Shown here: positions 15,856 through 23,615 of the stretch, piece after piece
How positions within the stretch are numbered: position 1 is the stretch's first letter
How the letters are laid out: the number at the start of each line of letters is the position of its first letter
DNA from: Leifsonia sp. 71-9
Lineage (GTDB): Bacteria; Actinomycetota; Actinomycetes; Actinomycetales; Microbacteriaceae
NCBI RefSeq assembly: GCF_001898805.1
Contig: NZ_MKVJ01000013.1
Location: forward strand, 1 to 64,000
Length of the DNA stretch: 64,000 nucleotides
Direction: 5' to 3'
Translations under genes and position numbers: made by a program
Notes under the pieces: generated by a model
Seen by the model: the letters and a program-made list of their open reading frames with translations, nothing else
Database searches by the model: none
What the model was told of the DNA's origin: nothing

Positions 15856-16377
15856 ATGGACACCAACGACATCAGGATGATCGCCGACCTCGCGGAGTCG
15901 ATCCGTGTGGCCTCACCGGTCGAGAAGGATGCCGAGTCGGCCGGGCTCATCACGCACCTGATCGCCTCGCAGCCCGACGCCGTGTACTTCCTCGTGCAGA
16001 CCGTGCTGGTGCAGAAGCTCGCTCTCGAGGCGGCCGAGCGCGGAAGCCAGGGCGCCCGGGCCGCCGCGCCGGAGCCGGTCGAGCAGCCCGGAGCGCAGCG
16101 CCGGGGCTTCGGCGGGTTCTTCGGCGGCCGGCGCGGCGATGCGCCGGTGTCGCCTGCTCCGGCGACTGCGCCCGCACCGGCGGCCTCGGGCGGTGGCAGC
16201 TTCCTGAAGACGGCGGCCGCGGGAGCGGCGGGAGTCGCGGGCGGCGTTCTCCTCGCGCAGGGCATCTCGGGCCTGTTCGACGGCGGCGCATCTCACCGGG
16301 CCGACCCGGGAGCGGACGACACGTTCGGCGACGACGGGTACGACGGCGGATTCGACGACGACTGGTCGGACGCGTGA
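15856..16377 (+). CDS. DUF2076-like protein
   Basis: The 173-residue protein starts MDTNDIRMIADLAESIRVAS and contains the DUF2076-like helix PDAVYFLVQTVLVQKLALEA. An Ala/Pro-rich linker, a Gly-rich segment (FLKTAAAGAAGVAGGVLLAQ) and an acidic Gly/Asp tail follow. DUF2076 proteins are described as periplasmic or surface ligand binders, but no signal peptide is visible here. GTGA overlap couples it to the lipoprotein gene at 16374. Confidence 0.65.
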   Translation: MDTNDIRMIADLAESIRVASPVEKDAESAGLITHLIASQPDAVYFLVQTVLVQKLALEAAERGSQGARAAAPEPVEQPGAQRRGFGGFFGGRRGDAPVSPAPATAPAPAASGGGSFLKTAAAGAAGVAGGVLLAQGISGLFDGGASHRADPGADDTFGDDGYDGGFDDDWSDA

Positions 16378-16910
16378 GGCCGCGCCGTTCGGTCGCGGTC
16401 CTCGCGGTCGCGTCCGCGGTCCTCGTCGCGGCGACCGGCTGCGCACCGCGGGCGCAGGCACTCCCCGATCGCCCGCCCGCGTTGACGCTCGGCACGACCG
16501 CCATCGACCCGGCCCAGGTCACCCGCGTGCCGCACGCCGGCAAGCCGCAGGTGGAGTCGTCGAGCGGAGGACGGCCGTCCGTCACGTTCGAGGGCGGACG
16601 CTTGCGCCTCCACCTCGACGGCGCCTCGCGCCCCCGCACGCTCAGCATCGGCCAGTTCCGCACGGTCTCGCCGGGTGGGACGCCCGTCGACGGCGGGGAC
16701 GTGGTGGACTGCGTCACGTCGTCGCAGTGCGCCCTCGAACGCGACGACTCCGGCTTCACCGTCTCGCTCCGCGCGGACGCGCAGGCGAAAGCGGTCATCG
16801 TGCGCGCCGTCTACGGTCTCGATTCCGATGCCGCGTCCCGGCTCCCGCCCGGCTCGCTGGAGAAGCTCAGCATCGTCTGGGCCGCGGATGTGCGTGCCCC
16901 CGGATCCTGA
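16374..16910 (+). CDS. Small lipoprotein, unknown function
   Basis: The GTG overlapping the upstream stop gives a 178-residue precursor with a lipoprotein signal, RPRRSVAVLAVASAVLVAAT then GCAP; the lipobox Cys is at about residue 22. The mature part is beta-rich, with two Cys in VVDCVTSSQCAL that could form a disulphide. No family recognised. It ends six bases before the stop of the convergent SDR gene. Confidence 0.65.
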   Translation: MRPRRSVAVLAVASAVLVAATGCAPRAQALPDRPPALTLGTTAIDPAQVTRVPHAGKPQVESSSGGRPSVTFEGGRLRLHLDGASRPRTLSIGQFRTVSPGGTPVDGGDVVDCVTSSQCALERDDSGFTVSLRADAQAKAVIVRAVYGLDSDAASRLPPGSLEKLSIVWAADVRAPGS

Positions 16911-16916
16911 CCGCCG

Positions 16917-17708
16917 CTAGAGCATCCCGGTCAGCACTCCGCCGTCGGCGCGCAGAGCGGCGCCGTTCGTGGCCGAGGCCAGCGGGCTCGCGAGGTACGT
17001 CACGAGGTTCGCGATCTCGGCCGGCGCGAGGAAGCGCTCCAGGAGGGTCGTCCGGTTCTGCCGGATGATCGCCTGCTTCACGGCATCCGCGGGGAGCGCC
17101 TGCGCGTCGGCGATCGCACTCACCGTCGCGGCGACGCCGTCGGAGTAGGTCGGGCCGCCGAGCACGGTGTTGACCGTGACGTCGGTCCCGCGCGTCAGCT
17201 TCGCGAGCCCGTTGCCGAGGGCGAGCATCGCGGCCTTCGTCACGCCGTAGTGGACCATGTCCGCCGGCACGTTGACACCGGACTCGCTGCCGATGAAGAC
17301 GATCCGGCCCCAGCCGCGCTCGAGCATCCCGTCGAGCAGCCGGCGCGAGAGCCGTACACCGCTCATGACGTTGACCTCGAGGTAGCGGGCCCATTCGTCG
17401 TCGTCGATGGAGGCGAAGGGGGCGAGCCCGAAGAGCCCGACGTTGTTCACCAGGATGTCGACGTCGGCGAGCCCGTCGAGGAGCCGCGCCACCTGCTCCG
17501 GCTCGCCGAAGTCCGCGACGCGCCCTTCCGGCTCGGACCCGGGATGCTCGCGTCGCAACCGCTCCACCGTCGTCTCCACGCGGGCGGCGTCCCGGCCGTT
17601 GACGATGACGTCCACTCCCTCGGCGGTGAGCGCCGACGCGACGGCGTAGCCGATCCCCTGAGTCGACCCGCTGACGAACGCGCGCTTGCCGTGCAACTGC
17701 AGTTCCAT
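16917..17708 (-). CDS. SDR-family oxidoreductase
   Basis: The 263-residue protein has the classical short-chain dehydrogenase pattern: cofactor motif GSTQGIGYAVA (TGxxxGIG-type), VDILVNNVGLFG (NNxG), catalytic Ser in VFIGSESG, and YxxxK as YGVTK. The Arg in IVNGRDAARVE suggests NADP(H) preference. The substrate cannot be told. The start at 17708 follows AGAGGAGAG. The divergent MarR gene and the intervening palindromes suggest control by that regulator. Confidence 0.88.
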   Translation of the reverse strand: MELQLHGKRAFVSGSTQGIGYAVASALTAEGVDVIVNGRDAARVETTVERLRREHPGSEPEGRVADFGEPEQVARLLDGLADVDILVNNVGLFGLAPFASIDDDEWARYLEVNVMSGVRLSRRLLDGMLERGWGRIVFIGSESGVNVPADMVHYGVTKAAMLALGNGLAKLTRGTDVTVNTVLGGPTYSDGVAATVSAIADAQALPADAVKQAIIRQNRTTLLERFLAPAEIANLVTYLASPLASATNGAALRADGGVLTGML

Positions 17709-17748
17709 GCTCTCCTCTGTCCGCGGACGACGCTCCATCCGCACCGTT

Positions 17749-17798
17749 CACTTGCTCAGGAAAGTGACTGTCGTCGTCGTGACTTGCTTGAGCAAGTC
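17749..17798. promoter_or_regulatory. MarR operator region between SDR and marR genes
   Basis: A perfect inverted repeat GACTTGCT-TG-AGCAAGTC lies at 17781-17798, 22 bases before the marR ATG. A second, looser one, CACTT...AAGTG (17749-17766), shares the ACTTGCTCA half-site. Two related palindromes between divergent genes are the usual MarR operator layout. Binding is inferred. Confidence 0.6.
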
Positions 17799-17819
17799 AA
17801 TCGGCCCTACGCTGCTGAC

Positions 17820-18341
17820 ATGTCGACACCGCCGGAGCCCGCTGGATTGCGCGGGGAGGACCTGGAGGTCTGGGCCTCCCTCGCCACACTGCTGGAGCGG
17901 CTGCCGGCGGCACTCGACGCCCAGCTGCAGCGCGACAGCGGCCTCACCCACTTCGAGCACGGCGTGCTCTACGCGCTCGACACGGCTCCGGACCGGACGC
18001 TGCGGATGAGCACGCTCGCCGGGTATGCGAGCTCGACACTGTCTCGGCTCTCCCGGGCCGTCACGCGCCTCGAGAAGAAGGGTTGGGTCCGGCGGGAGGT
18101 CGACCCGACGGACGGGCGGTTCACGCTCGCGGTCCTCACGGCGGACGGCCACGACAAGGTGGTCGCCTCCTCCCCCGCCCACGACGCGCTCGTGCAGCGC
18201 CTCGTCTTCGACACCCTCACGCCCGCCCAGGCGCGCCAGCTCGGCGTGATCGCGCGGCGCCTCGCGGAGGCGGTCGACGGCGCGCCCGTGTGGAGCCCGC
18301 CCTCGGCGGAGGGCGACGACCACTCCGTCCCATCGCGGTGA
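17820..18341 (+). CDS. MarR-family regulator
   Basis: The 173-residue protein has the MarR winged helix: LTHFEHGVLYALDTAPDRTL, recognition helix MSTLAGYASSTLSRLSRAVT, and the wing WVRREVDPTDGRFTLAVLT with the typical DxRxxxxxLT-like pattern. It is divergent from the SDR gene and has palindromes between, so it probably represses both in response to a small ligand. ATG 17820 is 22 bases from the main palindrome. Confidence 0.9.
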   Translation: MSTPPEPAGLRGEDLEVWASLATLLERLPAALDAQLQRDSGLTHFEHGVLYALDTAPDRTLRMSTLAGYASSTLSRLSRAVTRLEKKGWVRREVDPTDGRFTLAVLTADGHDKVVASSPAHDALVQRLVFDTLTPAQARQLGVIARRLAEAVDGAPVWSPPSAEGDDHSVPSR

Positions 18342-18402
18342 GCGGGAGGCGCGTGTTCGTCACGGAAGGCGGGCCCGCCGTCCGGGATGCGACCCGGGCG
18401 CC

Positions 18403-18819
18403 CTATGCGGCCAGGACGGGCGCGATGCGGGAGAGGACGAGCGACCAGCCCTTGCCCATTCCGGCGAAGGCCTGGCGGCCGAGGGGGCTGTCGAGGTCGA
18501 AGCCCTCGTGGCGCAGGATGAGCCGGGTTCCGGTGCCCTCCGGAACGAGCGTCCACGTGAGGGTCGTGTCGAGCACCCCCTCGGCGAACGTGTAGCGCAG
18601 CAGGCGCTCGGGCTCGACGGCCGCCACCGTGCAGTGCTGCACGCCGAAGGCGCCCATGTCGAGTGTGAAGCGATGGCCGACCTCCGGCCGCAGGTCCGCC
18701 GCGGCCGCCCACCAGCGGCCGACCAGCTCCGGGTCGGTCAGGGCCCGCCACACCGCCGACGGCTCGTAGGGCAGGAACTCGTCGTGCTCGATGGCGGCGG
18801 GAAGCGGGGCGTCGGTCAT
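18403..18819 (-). CDS. SRPBCC/AHSA1-type domain protein
   Basis: The 138-residue protein has the START-like AHSA1 signature: FLPYEPSAVWRALTDPELVG, RWWAAAADLRPEVG, and the C-terminal TWTLVPEGTGTRLILRHEGF. These helix-grip proteins bind hydrophobic ligands; the bacterial ones are mostly uncharacterised and are commonly encoded directly after an ArsR regulator, as here. The ATG overlaps the stop of the arsR gene (ATGA at 18816-18819). Confidence 0.88.
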   Translation of the reverse strand: MTDAPLPAAIEHDEFLPYEPSAVWRALTDPELVGRWWAAAADLRPEVGHRFTLDMGAFGVQHCTVAAVEPERLLRYTFAEGVLDTTLTWTLVPEGTGTRLILRHEGFDLDSPLGRQAFAGMGKGWSLVLSRIAPVLAA

Positions 18820-19151
18820 GATCGCCTTTCGGTGCTGTGGAGGTCGGGATGCTCGTCGAGGGTCGCCCGCAGGTCGCGCATCCTGTCGCGCCAATAGCGT
18901 TCGAAGGGGTTCAACCACTCGCCGATCTCGCGCAGGGGATCCGCCTCGAGGTGGTACACCCGGTGCTGGCCGCGCCGCTCGTCCCGGACGAGACCCACGC
19001 GGACGAGGAGCTGCAGATGCTCGGACACGGCCGGGCGGCCGACGGGCATGCCCTCGGCCAGCTCCGTGACGGTGCGCGGCCGCTCGAGGAGCGCCGCGAG
19101 GATGGTGCGGCGCACCGGGTTCGCGAGTGCCGAGAAGACGTCCGTGGTCAT
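18816..19151 (-). CDS. ArsR-family regulator
   Basis: The 111-residue protein has the ArsR winged helix: FSALANPVRRTILAALLERP, recognition helix VGRPAVSEHLQLLVRVGLVR and wing DERRGQHRVYHLEA, then a C-terminal LNPFERYWRDRMRDLR typical of ArsR proteins paired with SRPBCC genes. No metal-binding Cys set (ELCVCDL) is present, so it is not a classical metal sensor. The start at 19151 is placed by a strong promoter a few bases upstream, implying a leaderless message. Confidence 0.9.
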   Translation of the reverse strand: MTTDVFSALANPVRRTILAALLERPRTVTELAEGMPVGRPAVSEHLQLLVRVGLVRDERRGQHRVYHLEADPLREIGEWLNPFERYWRDRMRDLRATLDEHPDLHSTERRS

Positions 19152-19153
19152 GG

Positions 19154-19187
19154 TCCGACTATATGTCGGAGAATCCCGACGCGTCAA
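19154..19187 (-). promoter_or_regulatory. Promoter and palindrome of arsR-SRPBCC operon
   Basis: On the minus strand a -35 TTGACG (19187-19182) and -10 TATAGT (19163-19158) are 18 bases apart. The ATG follows the -10 after six bases, so the transcript is probably leaderless. A perfect palindrome TCCGAC-TATAT-GTCGGA (19154-19170) covers the -10 and fits autorepression. A 14-bp direct repeat (19172-19185 and 19190-19203) flanks it. Confidence 0.6.
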
Positions 19188-19254
19188 GAAATCCCGACGC
19201 GTCGACCGGAGCCGGCACGCTCCGACCACCGCGGCGCCGAAGCGCGCGCGTCGC

Positions 19255-19881
19255 TCAGCGCGCGAACGTGACGTGCACCACGCCGCTCTCGGCGAGCTCC
19301 GACGTGACCGTGTACCCGAGATCGAGGTCGCTCAGACCGTCCCACAGGCGGGTGCCCTCGCCGAGGACGATCGGCGAGACGGCGACGTGCAGGCGGTCGA
19401 CGAGCCCCGCGGCGAGGAAGGCGCGGACGGTGCTCGCTCCCCCGCCGATGCGAACGTCCGCGTCGCCGGCGAGCTCCCGGGCGCGCTCGAGCGCGGCCTC
19501 CGGAGTCGTGGCGAGGAACTCGAACCGCGTGCCGTTGGCGAACTCGAGCGGCGGTCGCTCCCGGTTCGTCAGCACCAGGACCGGGGTCTGGAACGGCGGC
19601 TCGTCGCCCCACCAGCCGCGCCAGTCCGGGTCGTCGGGGTAGGTGTGCAGGCCGAACATCCCGGCCCCCATGATCTCGGCGCCGATGCCCTCGAAGTAGG
19701 CCGCACCGTACCGATCGTCGACGCCGGTCGTGCCCGCGCCGCTCGTGTCGTGGAACACGCGCTCGCGGAAGGTGCGGGTGGCGGTGTAGTGCGCCACGAG
19801 CCTCCCCCACTCGGCGCCCATCGGGTCCTCCGGCACGACGACGCCGTCGAGGGAGATGTTGAGATCGACGCGAACGGTCAT
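19255..19881 (-). CDS. Dihydrofolate reductase family protein (RibD C-terminal fold)
   Basis: The 208-residue protein starts with VRVDLNISLDGVVVPEDPMG and has the RibD_C landmarks IMGAGMFGLHTYPDDPDWRG, LATTPEAALERARELAGDAD, VRIGGGASTVRAFLAAGLVD and LHVAVSPIVLGEGTRLWDGL. NADPH-dependent reduction is the expected chemistry; the substrate is unknown. It is more typical of this family than the 5141-5722 protein. The start at 19881 was chosen over the longer frame because residues before it do not resemble the family. Confidence 0.88.
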   Translation of the reverse strand: MTVRVDLNISLDGVVVPEDPMGAEWGRLVAHYTATRTFRERVFHDTSGAGTTGVDDRYGAAYFEGIGAEIMGAGMFGLHTYPDDPDWRGWWGDEPPFQTPVLVLTNRERPPLEFANGTRFEFLATTPEAALERARELAGDADVRIGGGASTVRAFLAAGLVDRLHVAVSPIVLGEGTRLWDGLSDLDLGYTVTSELAESGVVHVTFAR

Positions 19882-20035
19882 GGGAGCCTCCGGGAGTGAG
19901 CGGACGACGTCCAAACTGACAGACCGTGGGAGGCGCGTCAACCAGCGGTTGCCGCACGGCGCACCGCGGGCTTAACGTGTCGCGCGAAAGACCCGAGCCT
20001 GTTCGTGTCACGCACGCAGCTCCGTGGAGGTCACC

Positions 20036-20944
20036 ATGTCCACTCGACCCGACGACACCGGATCGGAGAACGCCAGAGCATCGGACGAGAAGCCGGACGA
20101 GCCCGAGGCGGGCCGGGCCCTCGACCGCCTCTTCGACCGTCAGCTGCGGACGTCCCGCAACGCTTACCTCCGCGCATCCCGACGCGCCGAGCTCGTGGCC
20201 GACGCGTTGAAGGGCGACGAGCGCATCGCCGAGCTGACCCGCGCGATCGGGCGGTTGGAGGCGCCGGTCGCGATCCCGCGCGAAGCGCAGCCCACTCCCG
20301 GCGAGCTGCACACGCTGAGCCTGGTCACCACGGGCACGAGCGACCGCCTCTCGTTCGCCACCCCGCCCTACGACGTGACGTGGTCGACGTTCCAGCCTCC
20401 CGGGGCAGCCGGCACGCAGGCGCACGGACCGAGCGTCTACCCGCAGCAGGCGAGCATGTTCATCGACCTCATCGAGACCTACGTCGACCGCCCGGTGGCG
20501 GAGGGCGGCTGGATGTACGCCGGTGCCGGCCTCGGGCTGTGGTTCAAGCCGAAGGCGCCCTCGACCTACGTGCGCGTCTCCGGACTCGTCGACTACGAGT
20601 ACGACTGGGCCGACAGCTCCAGCCTGCAGGTCGCGCACAATCGCGCCCAGCTCTGCGTGATGGTGCAGCACCGGCGTGGTCCCGGCGACCTGGAGACGAT
20701 CCTCGACACGCGGGACCAGCTGTGGGCCGACGGCACCTCCTGGTACGAGGACCACAGCGACAGCGGGGGCGGCTACTGGCCCAACCAGAACTACTTCTGG
20801 GCCAGTAGCGACGACTGGTACCTCGTCTGGTTCTGGATGAACGGCGGCATCGACTTCTCCACCAAGGACACGTTCGGGTCGAGCAAGGCGTACCAGTCGT
20901 GGCACGCCCGCATCCCGTTCCTGGTCTTCGAGCAGTGGGTGTGA
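20036..20944 (+). CDS. Hypothetical protein with Trp/Tyr-rich C-terminal domain
   Basis: ATG 20036 is five bases after GGAGG and gives 302 residues without signal peptide or membrane helix. Residues 1-80 are charged and helical (ALDRLFDRQLRTSRNAYLRA); the rest looks beta-rich with many aromatic residues (GGWMYAGAGLGLWFKP, WYEDHSDSGGGYWPNQNYFW, WYLVWFWMNGGIDFS). I do not recognise a family. The pattern could be a carbohydrate-binding or jelly-roll domain, but that is a guess. It is a single gene, 64 bases before the amidohydrolase. Confidence 0.6.
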   Translation: MSTRPDDTGSENARASDEKPDEPEAGRALDRLFDRQLRTSRNAYLRASRRAELVADALKGDERIAELTRAIGRLEAPVAIPREAQPTPGELHTLSLVTTGTSDRLSFATPPYDVTWSTFQPPGAAGTQAHGPSVYPQQASMFIDLIETYVDRPVAEGGWMYAGAGLGLWFKPKAPSTYVRVSGLVDYEYDWADSSSLQVAHNRAQLCVMVQHRRGPGDLETILDTRDQLWADGTSWYEDHSDSGGGYWPNQNYFWASSDDWYLVWFWMNGGIDFSTKDTFGSSKAYQSWHARIPFLVFEQWV

Positions 20945-21007
20945 GGCGGCCGCCGGAGTAGCGTGCGTGGTGCTCGCGCTGCCAGCCGACCCTGCCCAGG
21001 AGGAACG

Positions 21008-22438
21008 ATGCGCATCACCGGCCCACTGCTCCTCCGCGGCGGCACCGTCGTCGACGTGCTCTCCGGCGGCTTGCGCCCCGAGGTCGACCTGCTGCTCCGG
21101 GGCGGCGTGATCGAGCGCATCGCCCCGGCAGGTTCGGTCTCCGACAGCGGCGTGGAGGTCGTCGATGTGCGCGGGCGCTACGTCGTCCCCGGCTACGTCG
21201 ACGCCCACGCGCATCCGCTCGGGCTGCACGACGCGGCCGCCGCCCTGCAGCTGATGGGCGCGTTCGGGATCACCGGCTTCCGTCAGATGAGCGGGTCGGC
21301 ACCGCTGCTCGCCGCGCGTGCACGGTCGGAGCTGGGCCTCCCCGACGACGGGCCCGCGTTGCTCGCGCTGCCGGGCGACCTGTTGATGCCGATGAACGCC
21401 GGAACGCTCGAGGCGGCGGTGGCGACCATCCGGCAGCAGAAGGAAGCGGGTGCCGACTTCGTGAAGGTGGTCGCCGTGACACCCGACGTGTTGCTGGGCC
21501 TGCTGGACGAGGCGGCGGCGCTGGGCATCCCCGTCGCGGGCCATCTGCCCAACGGCATCGACGTGCGTGAGGCGTCCCGCCACGGGATGCGCTGCATCGA
21601 GCACCTCGGCCCGGGCGTGGGCATCACTGCGGCGACGGCCGACGCGGAGCCGAGCATCCGCGCCGAGGCGGCGGCGGGTGCGCGCAGCCTGAAGGTCCCG
21701 GCCTTCTCCTTCCCGGGCGCCGCGCGCCTGATGGGCCTGCTGCTGAAGAAGATCGTGATCAATCCGGTGACGATGAACACGCCGCGGGACGTCGACCTGC
21801 TCGCCCGCGCCGACGACACGTTCGACGAGGCGAAGGCGCGCGCGGTGGCGGCGGAGTTCGTCCGGAACGAGACCTGGCAGTGCCCGACGCTCATCCGCGT
21901 GCGGACGCAGGAGCTGGCCGACGACCCGCGCCACACGGCGGACCCCGAGCTCCGCTACATCGCCGAGGCCACCATCCGGTCCTGGAAGCGGGCGAACGCG
22001 AAGTACGCCGGGCAGGGCGAGCGCGCGCACGCGACCTACCGCCGCACGTACGACCTGCAGCTGCGCCTGACCAGGATCTTCGACGAGGAGGGCGTCAAGC
22101 TCCTCACGGGTACGGACTCCTGCGGCGCGGGCTGGGTCGTCCCGGGCCACTCCCTGCACCAGGAGTTCGACGAGTTGGCCGCGGCGGGCCTGTCGCCGTT
22201 GAGCGTCCTCCGGGCGGCGACCGCCAACGCGGCGGAGTTCTTCGGTACGTCCGCGAGCCAGGGCTCGGTCGACGAGGGCAAAGACGCCGATCTCGTGCTC
22301 CTGGAGGCGGATCCCCTCACGAGCGTCGACGCGCTGCATCGGATCGCCGGCACGGTACGGGGTGGCCGGTACCGGGATGCGGCGGAGCTCGACGCGGTGA
22401 AGTCCCGCATCGCGGGGACGCGCGCCATCACCGCCTGA
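21008..22438 (+). CDS. Amidohydrolase (imidazolonepropionase-like)
   Basis: The 476-residue protein begins with a small beta domain (LLLRGGTVVDVLSGGLRPEV). The metal site motif follows as VPGYVDAHAHPLG, with Lys in GADFVKVVAVTPD, His in IPVAGHLPNGIDV and CIEHLGPG, and Asp in KLLTGTDSCGAG. This is the amidohydrolase superfamily, subgroup related to prolidase/imidazolonepropionase-like enzymes. It hydrolyses a C-N bond in an unknown substrate, probably cytoplasmic. CAGGAGGAACG precedes ATG 21008. It ends three bases before the stop of the convergent HxlR gene. Confidence 0.85.
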   Translation: MRITGPLLLRGGTVVDVLSGGLRPEVDLLLRGGVIERIAPAGSVSDSGVEVVDVRGRYVVPGYVDAHAHPLGLHDAAAALQLMGAFGITGFRQMSGSAPLLAARARSELGLPDDGPALLALPGDLLMPMNAGTLEAAVATIRQQKEAGADFVKVVAVTPDVLLGLLDEAAALGIPVAGHLPNGIDVREASRHGMRCIEHLGPGVGITAATADAEPSIRAEAAAGARSLKVPAFSFPGAARLMGLLLKKIVINPVTMNTPRDVDLLARADDTFDEAKARAVAAEFVRNETWQCPTLIRVRTQELADDPRHTADPELRYIAEATIRSWKRANAKYAGQGERAHATYRRTYDLQLRLTRIFDEEGVKLLTGTDSCGAGWVVPGHSLHQEFDELAAAGLSPLSVLRAATANAAEFFGTSASQGSVDEGKDADLVLLEADPLTSVDALHRIAGTVRGGRYRDAAELDAVKSRIAGTRAITA

Positions 22439-22441
22439 CCG

Positions 22442-22840
22442 TCAGCGGCGCCCGCGCTCCGTCGACCGGCGTTGCGACCACTGCACCAGCGGGTGCAGGA
22501 TCCGGATGAGCTCCTGGCCTCCGCGGGTCAGTGCGTAGCGGACCTGCACCGGGCTGGTCGGGATGACCTCGCGATCGACGAGACCCTCCTGCTCCAGTTC
22601 GCGCAGCCGCGCGGTGAGAAGGCGATCGGACACGCCGTCCACCAGCCCGCGGATCTCGGAGAACCGCACCGCGCCCCGTGCGAGCGCGAGGAGGATCGCG
22701 GCGTTCCACTTCTTGCCCGCCAGCTCGGCGGCGTCCTGGAAGGCGCGGCAGGCCTCCTCGTCGATGGTCTGCGCGCTGAGCGCAGGCGCTGCGGCCCTCG
22801 GCGGCTGGGTGTCTGCGGGAGCGGGAAGAAGTGCGGTCAC
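22442..22840 (-). CDS. HxlR-family regulator
   Basis: GTG 22840 gives 132 residues. The winged helix reads AELAGKKWNAAILLALARGA, VRFSEIRGLVDGVSDRLLTA, RLRELEQEGLVDREVIPTSP, then VQVRYALTRGGQEL. Cys31 (EEACRAF) sits where redox-active HxlR/HypR proteins carry their sensor cysteine. It is divergent from a reductase and a flavin monooxygenase, which fits electrophile- or redox-responsive control. A one-mismatch palindrome abuts its start. Confidence 0.9.
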   Translation of the reverse strand: MTALLPAPADTQPPRAAAPALSAQTIDEEACRAFQDAAELAGKKWNAAILLALARGAVRFSEIRGLVDGVSDRLLTARLRELEQEGLVDREVIPTSPVQVRYALTRGGQELIRILHPLVQWSQRRSTERGRR

Positions 22841-22857
22841 GCTAACCAATGGTAAGC
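22841..22857. promoter_or_regulatory. HxlR operator candidate
   Basis: GCTAACC-AAT-GGTAAGC is an inverted repeat with one mismatch, immediately upstream of the hxlR GTG and 75 bases before the divergent reductase ATG. Position and shape fit an autoregulatory HxlR site; -10-like AT-rich bases lie within it. Confidence 0.5.
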
Positions 22858-22931
22858 GACTTATCTTCGGTTCGCCAGTGCGCGGCGGCCCACGGAGGAT
22901 GGATCCGACGCACCGTCGAAGGGAGAAACTG

Positions 22932-23594
22932 ATGAATCGGATCGCCGTGCTCGGTGTCGGCCGGGTGGGCTCGGCCATCGCCCGCGCCGCGCTGGCCGTC
23001 GGTTACGAGGTGACCGTGGCGGCCTCGGGCCCCGCGGAGGAGATCGCGCTCCTCGCGGAGATCGTCATCCCCGGAGCGCGGGCTCGCGATGCGGCCGATG
23101 CCGTCGCGGATGCGGATGTCATCGTCCTCGCCATCCCGCTGCACAAGTACCGGACGCTCGACCCCGAGCTGTTCGCGGGCCGGATCGTGGTCGACGCGAT
23201 GAACTACTGGGAGCCGGTGGACGGCGAGCTCGCGGAGTTCCGCGACGCCGCGCTCGGCAGCAGCGAGGTCGTCGCCCGGCACCTGGGCACCGCCCGGGTC
23301 GTGAAGACGCTCAACCACATCGGCTATCACGACCTCGAAGAGCACGCGCGGCCGGACGGTTCGCAGGCGGGGTCGCCCGCAGGGGCGCCCGCGCGACGGG
23401 CGCTGGCCGTGGCCGGCGACGACCGGGCCGCGGTCGAGGCGGCCATGACTCTGATCGACCGCCTCGGCTTCGACCCCGTCGACGCCGGCCCGCTCCGCAA
23501 CGGCGCCGCCCTCGAACCCGGGACGGCGATCTTCACCGGCGTGCTCGCCCGCGACGCCGTGGCCGAGGTGCTGGGCAGCGCCCTCACAGTCTGA
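22932..23594 (+). CDS. NADPH-dependent F420 reductase-like NAD(P)-binding protein
   Basis: The 220-residue protein starts with a Rossmann motif, IAVLGVGRVGSAIARAALAV, and continues VTVAASGPAEEIALLAEIVI, DADVIVLAIPLHKYRTLDPE, VVDAMNYWEPVDGELAEF and RVVKTLNHIGYHDL. These match the NADPH:F420 oxidoreductase-like (Fno/COG2085) family. Many members do not use F420, so the acceptor is open. Twenty-one bases separate it from the luciferase-like gene, suggesting one operon under HxlR. Confidence 0.82.
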   Translation: MNRIAVLGVGRVGSAIARAALAVGYEVTVAASGPAEEIALLAEIVIPGARARDAADAVADADVIVLAIPLHKYRTLDPELFAGRIVVDAMNYWEPVDGELAEFRDAALGSSEVVARHLGTARVVKTLNHIGYHDLEEHARPDGSQAGSPAGAPARRALAVAGDDRAAVEAAMTLIDRLGFDPVDAGPLRNGAALEPGTAIFTGVLARDAVAEVLGSALTV

Positions 23595-23615
23595 CAACCC
23601 ACGAAAGGACACCCC

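Noticed and set aside
19184-22339. A 1051-residue minus-strand open frame
   Set aside because: It runs antisense through the hypothetical gene and the amidohydrolase, has antisense composition and no family motif.
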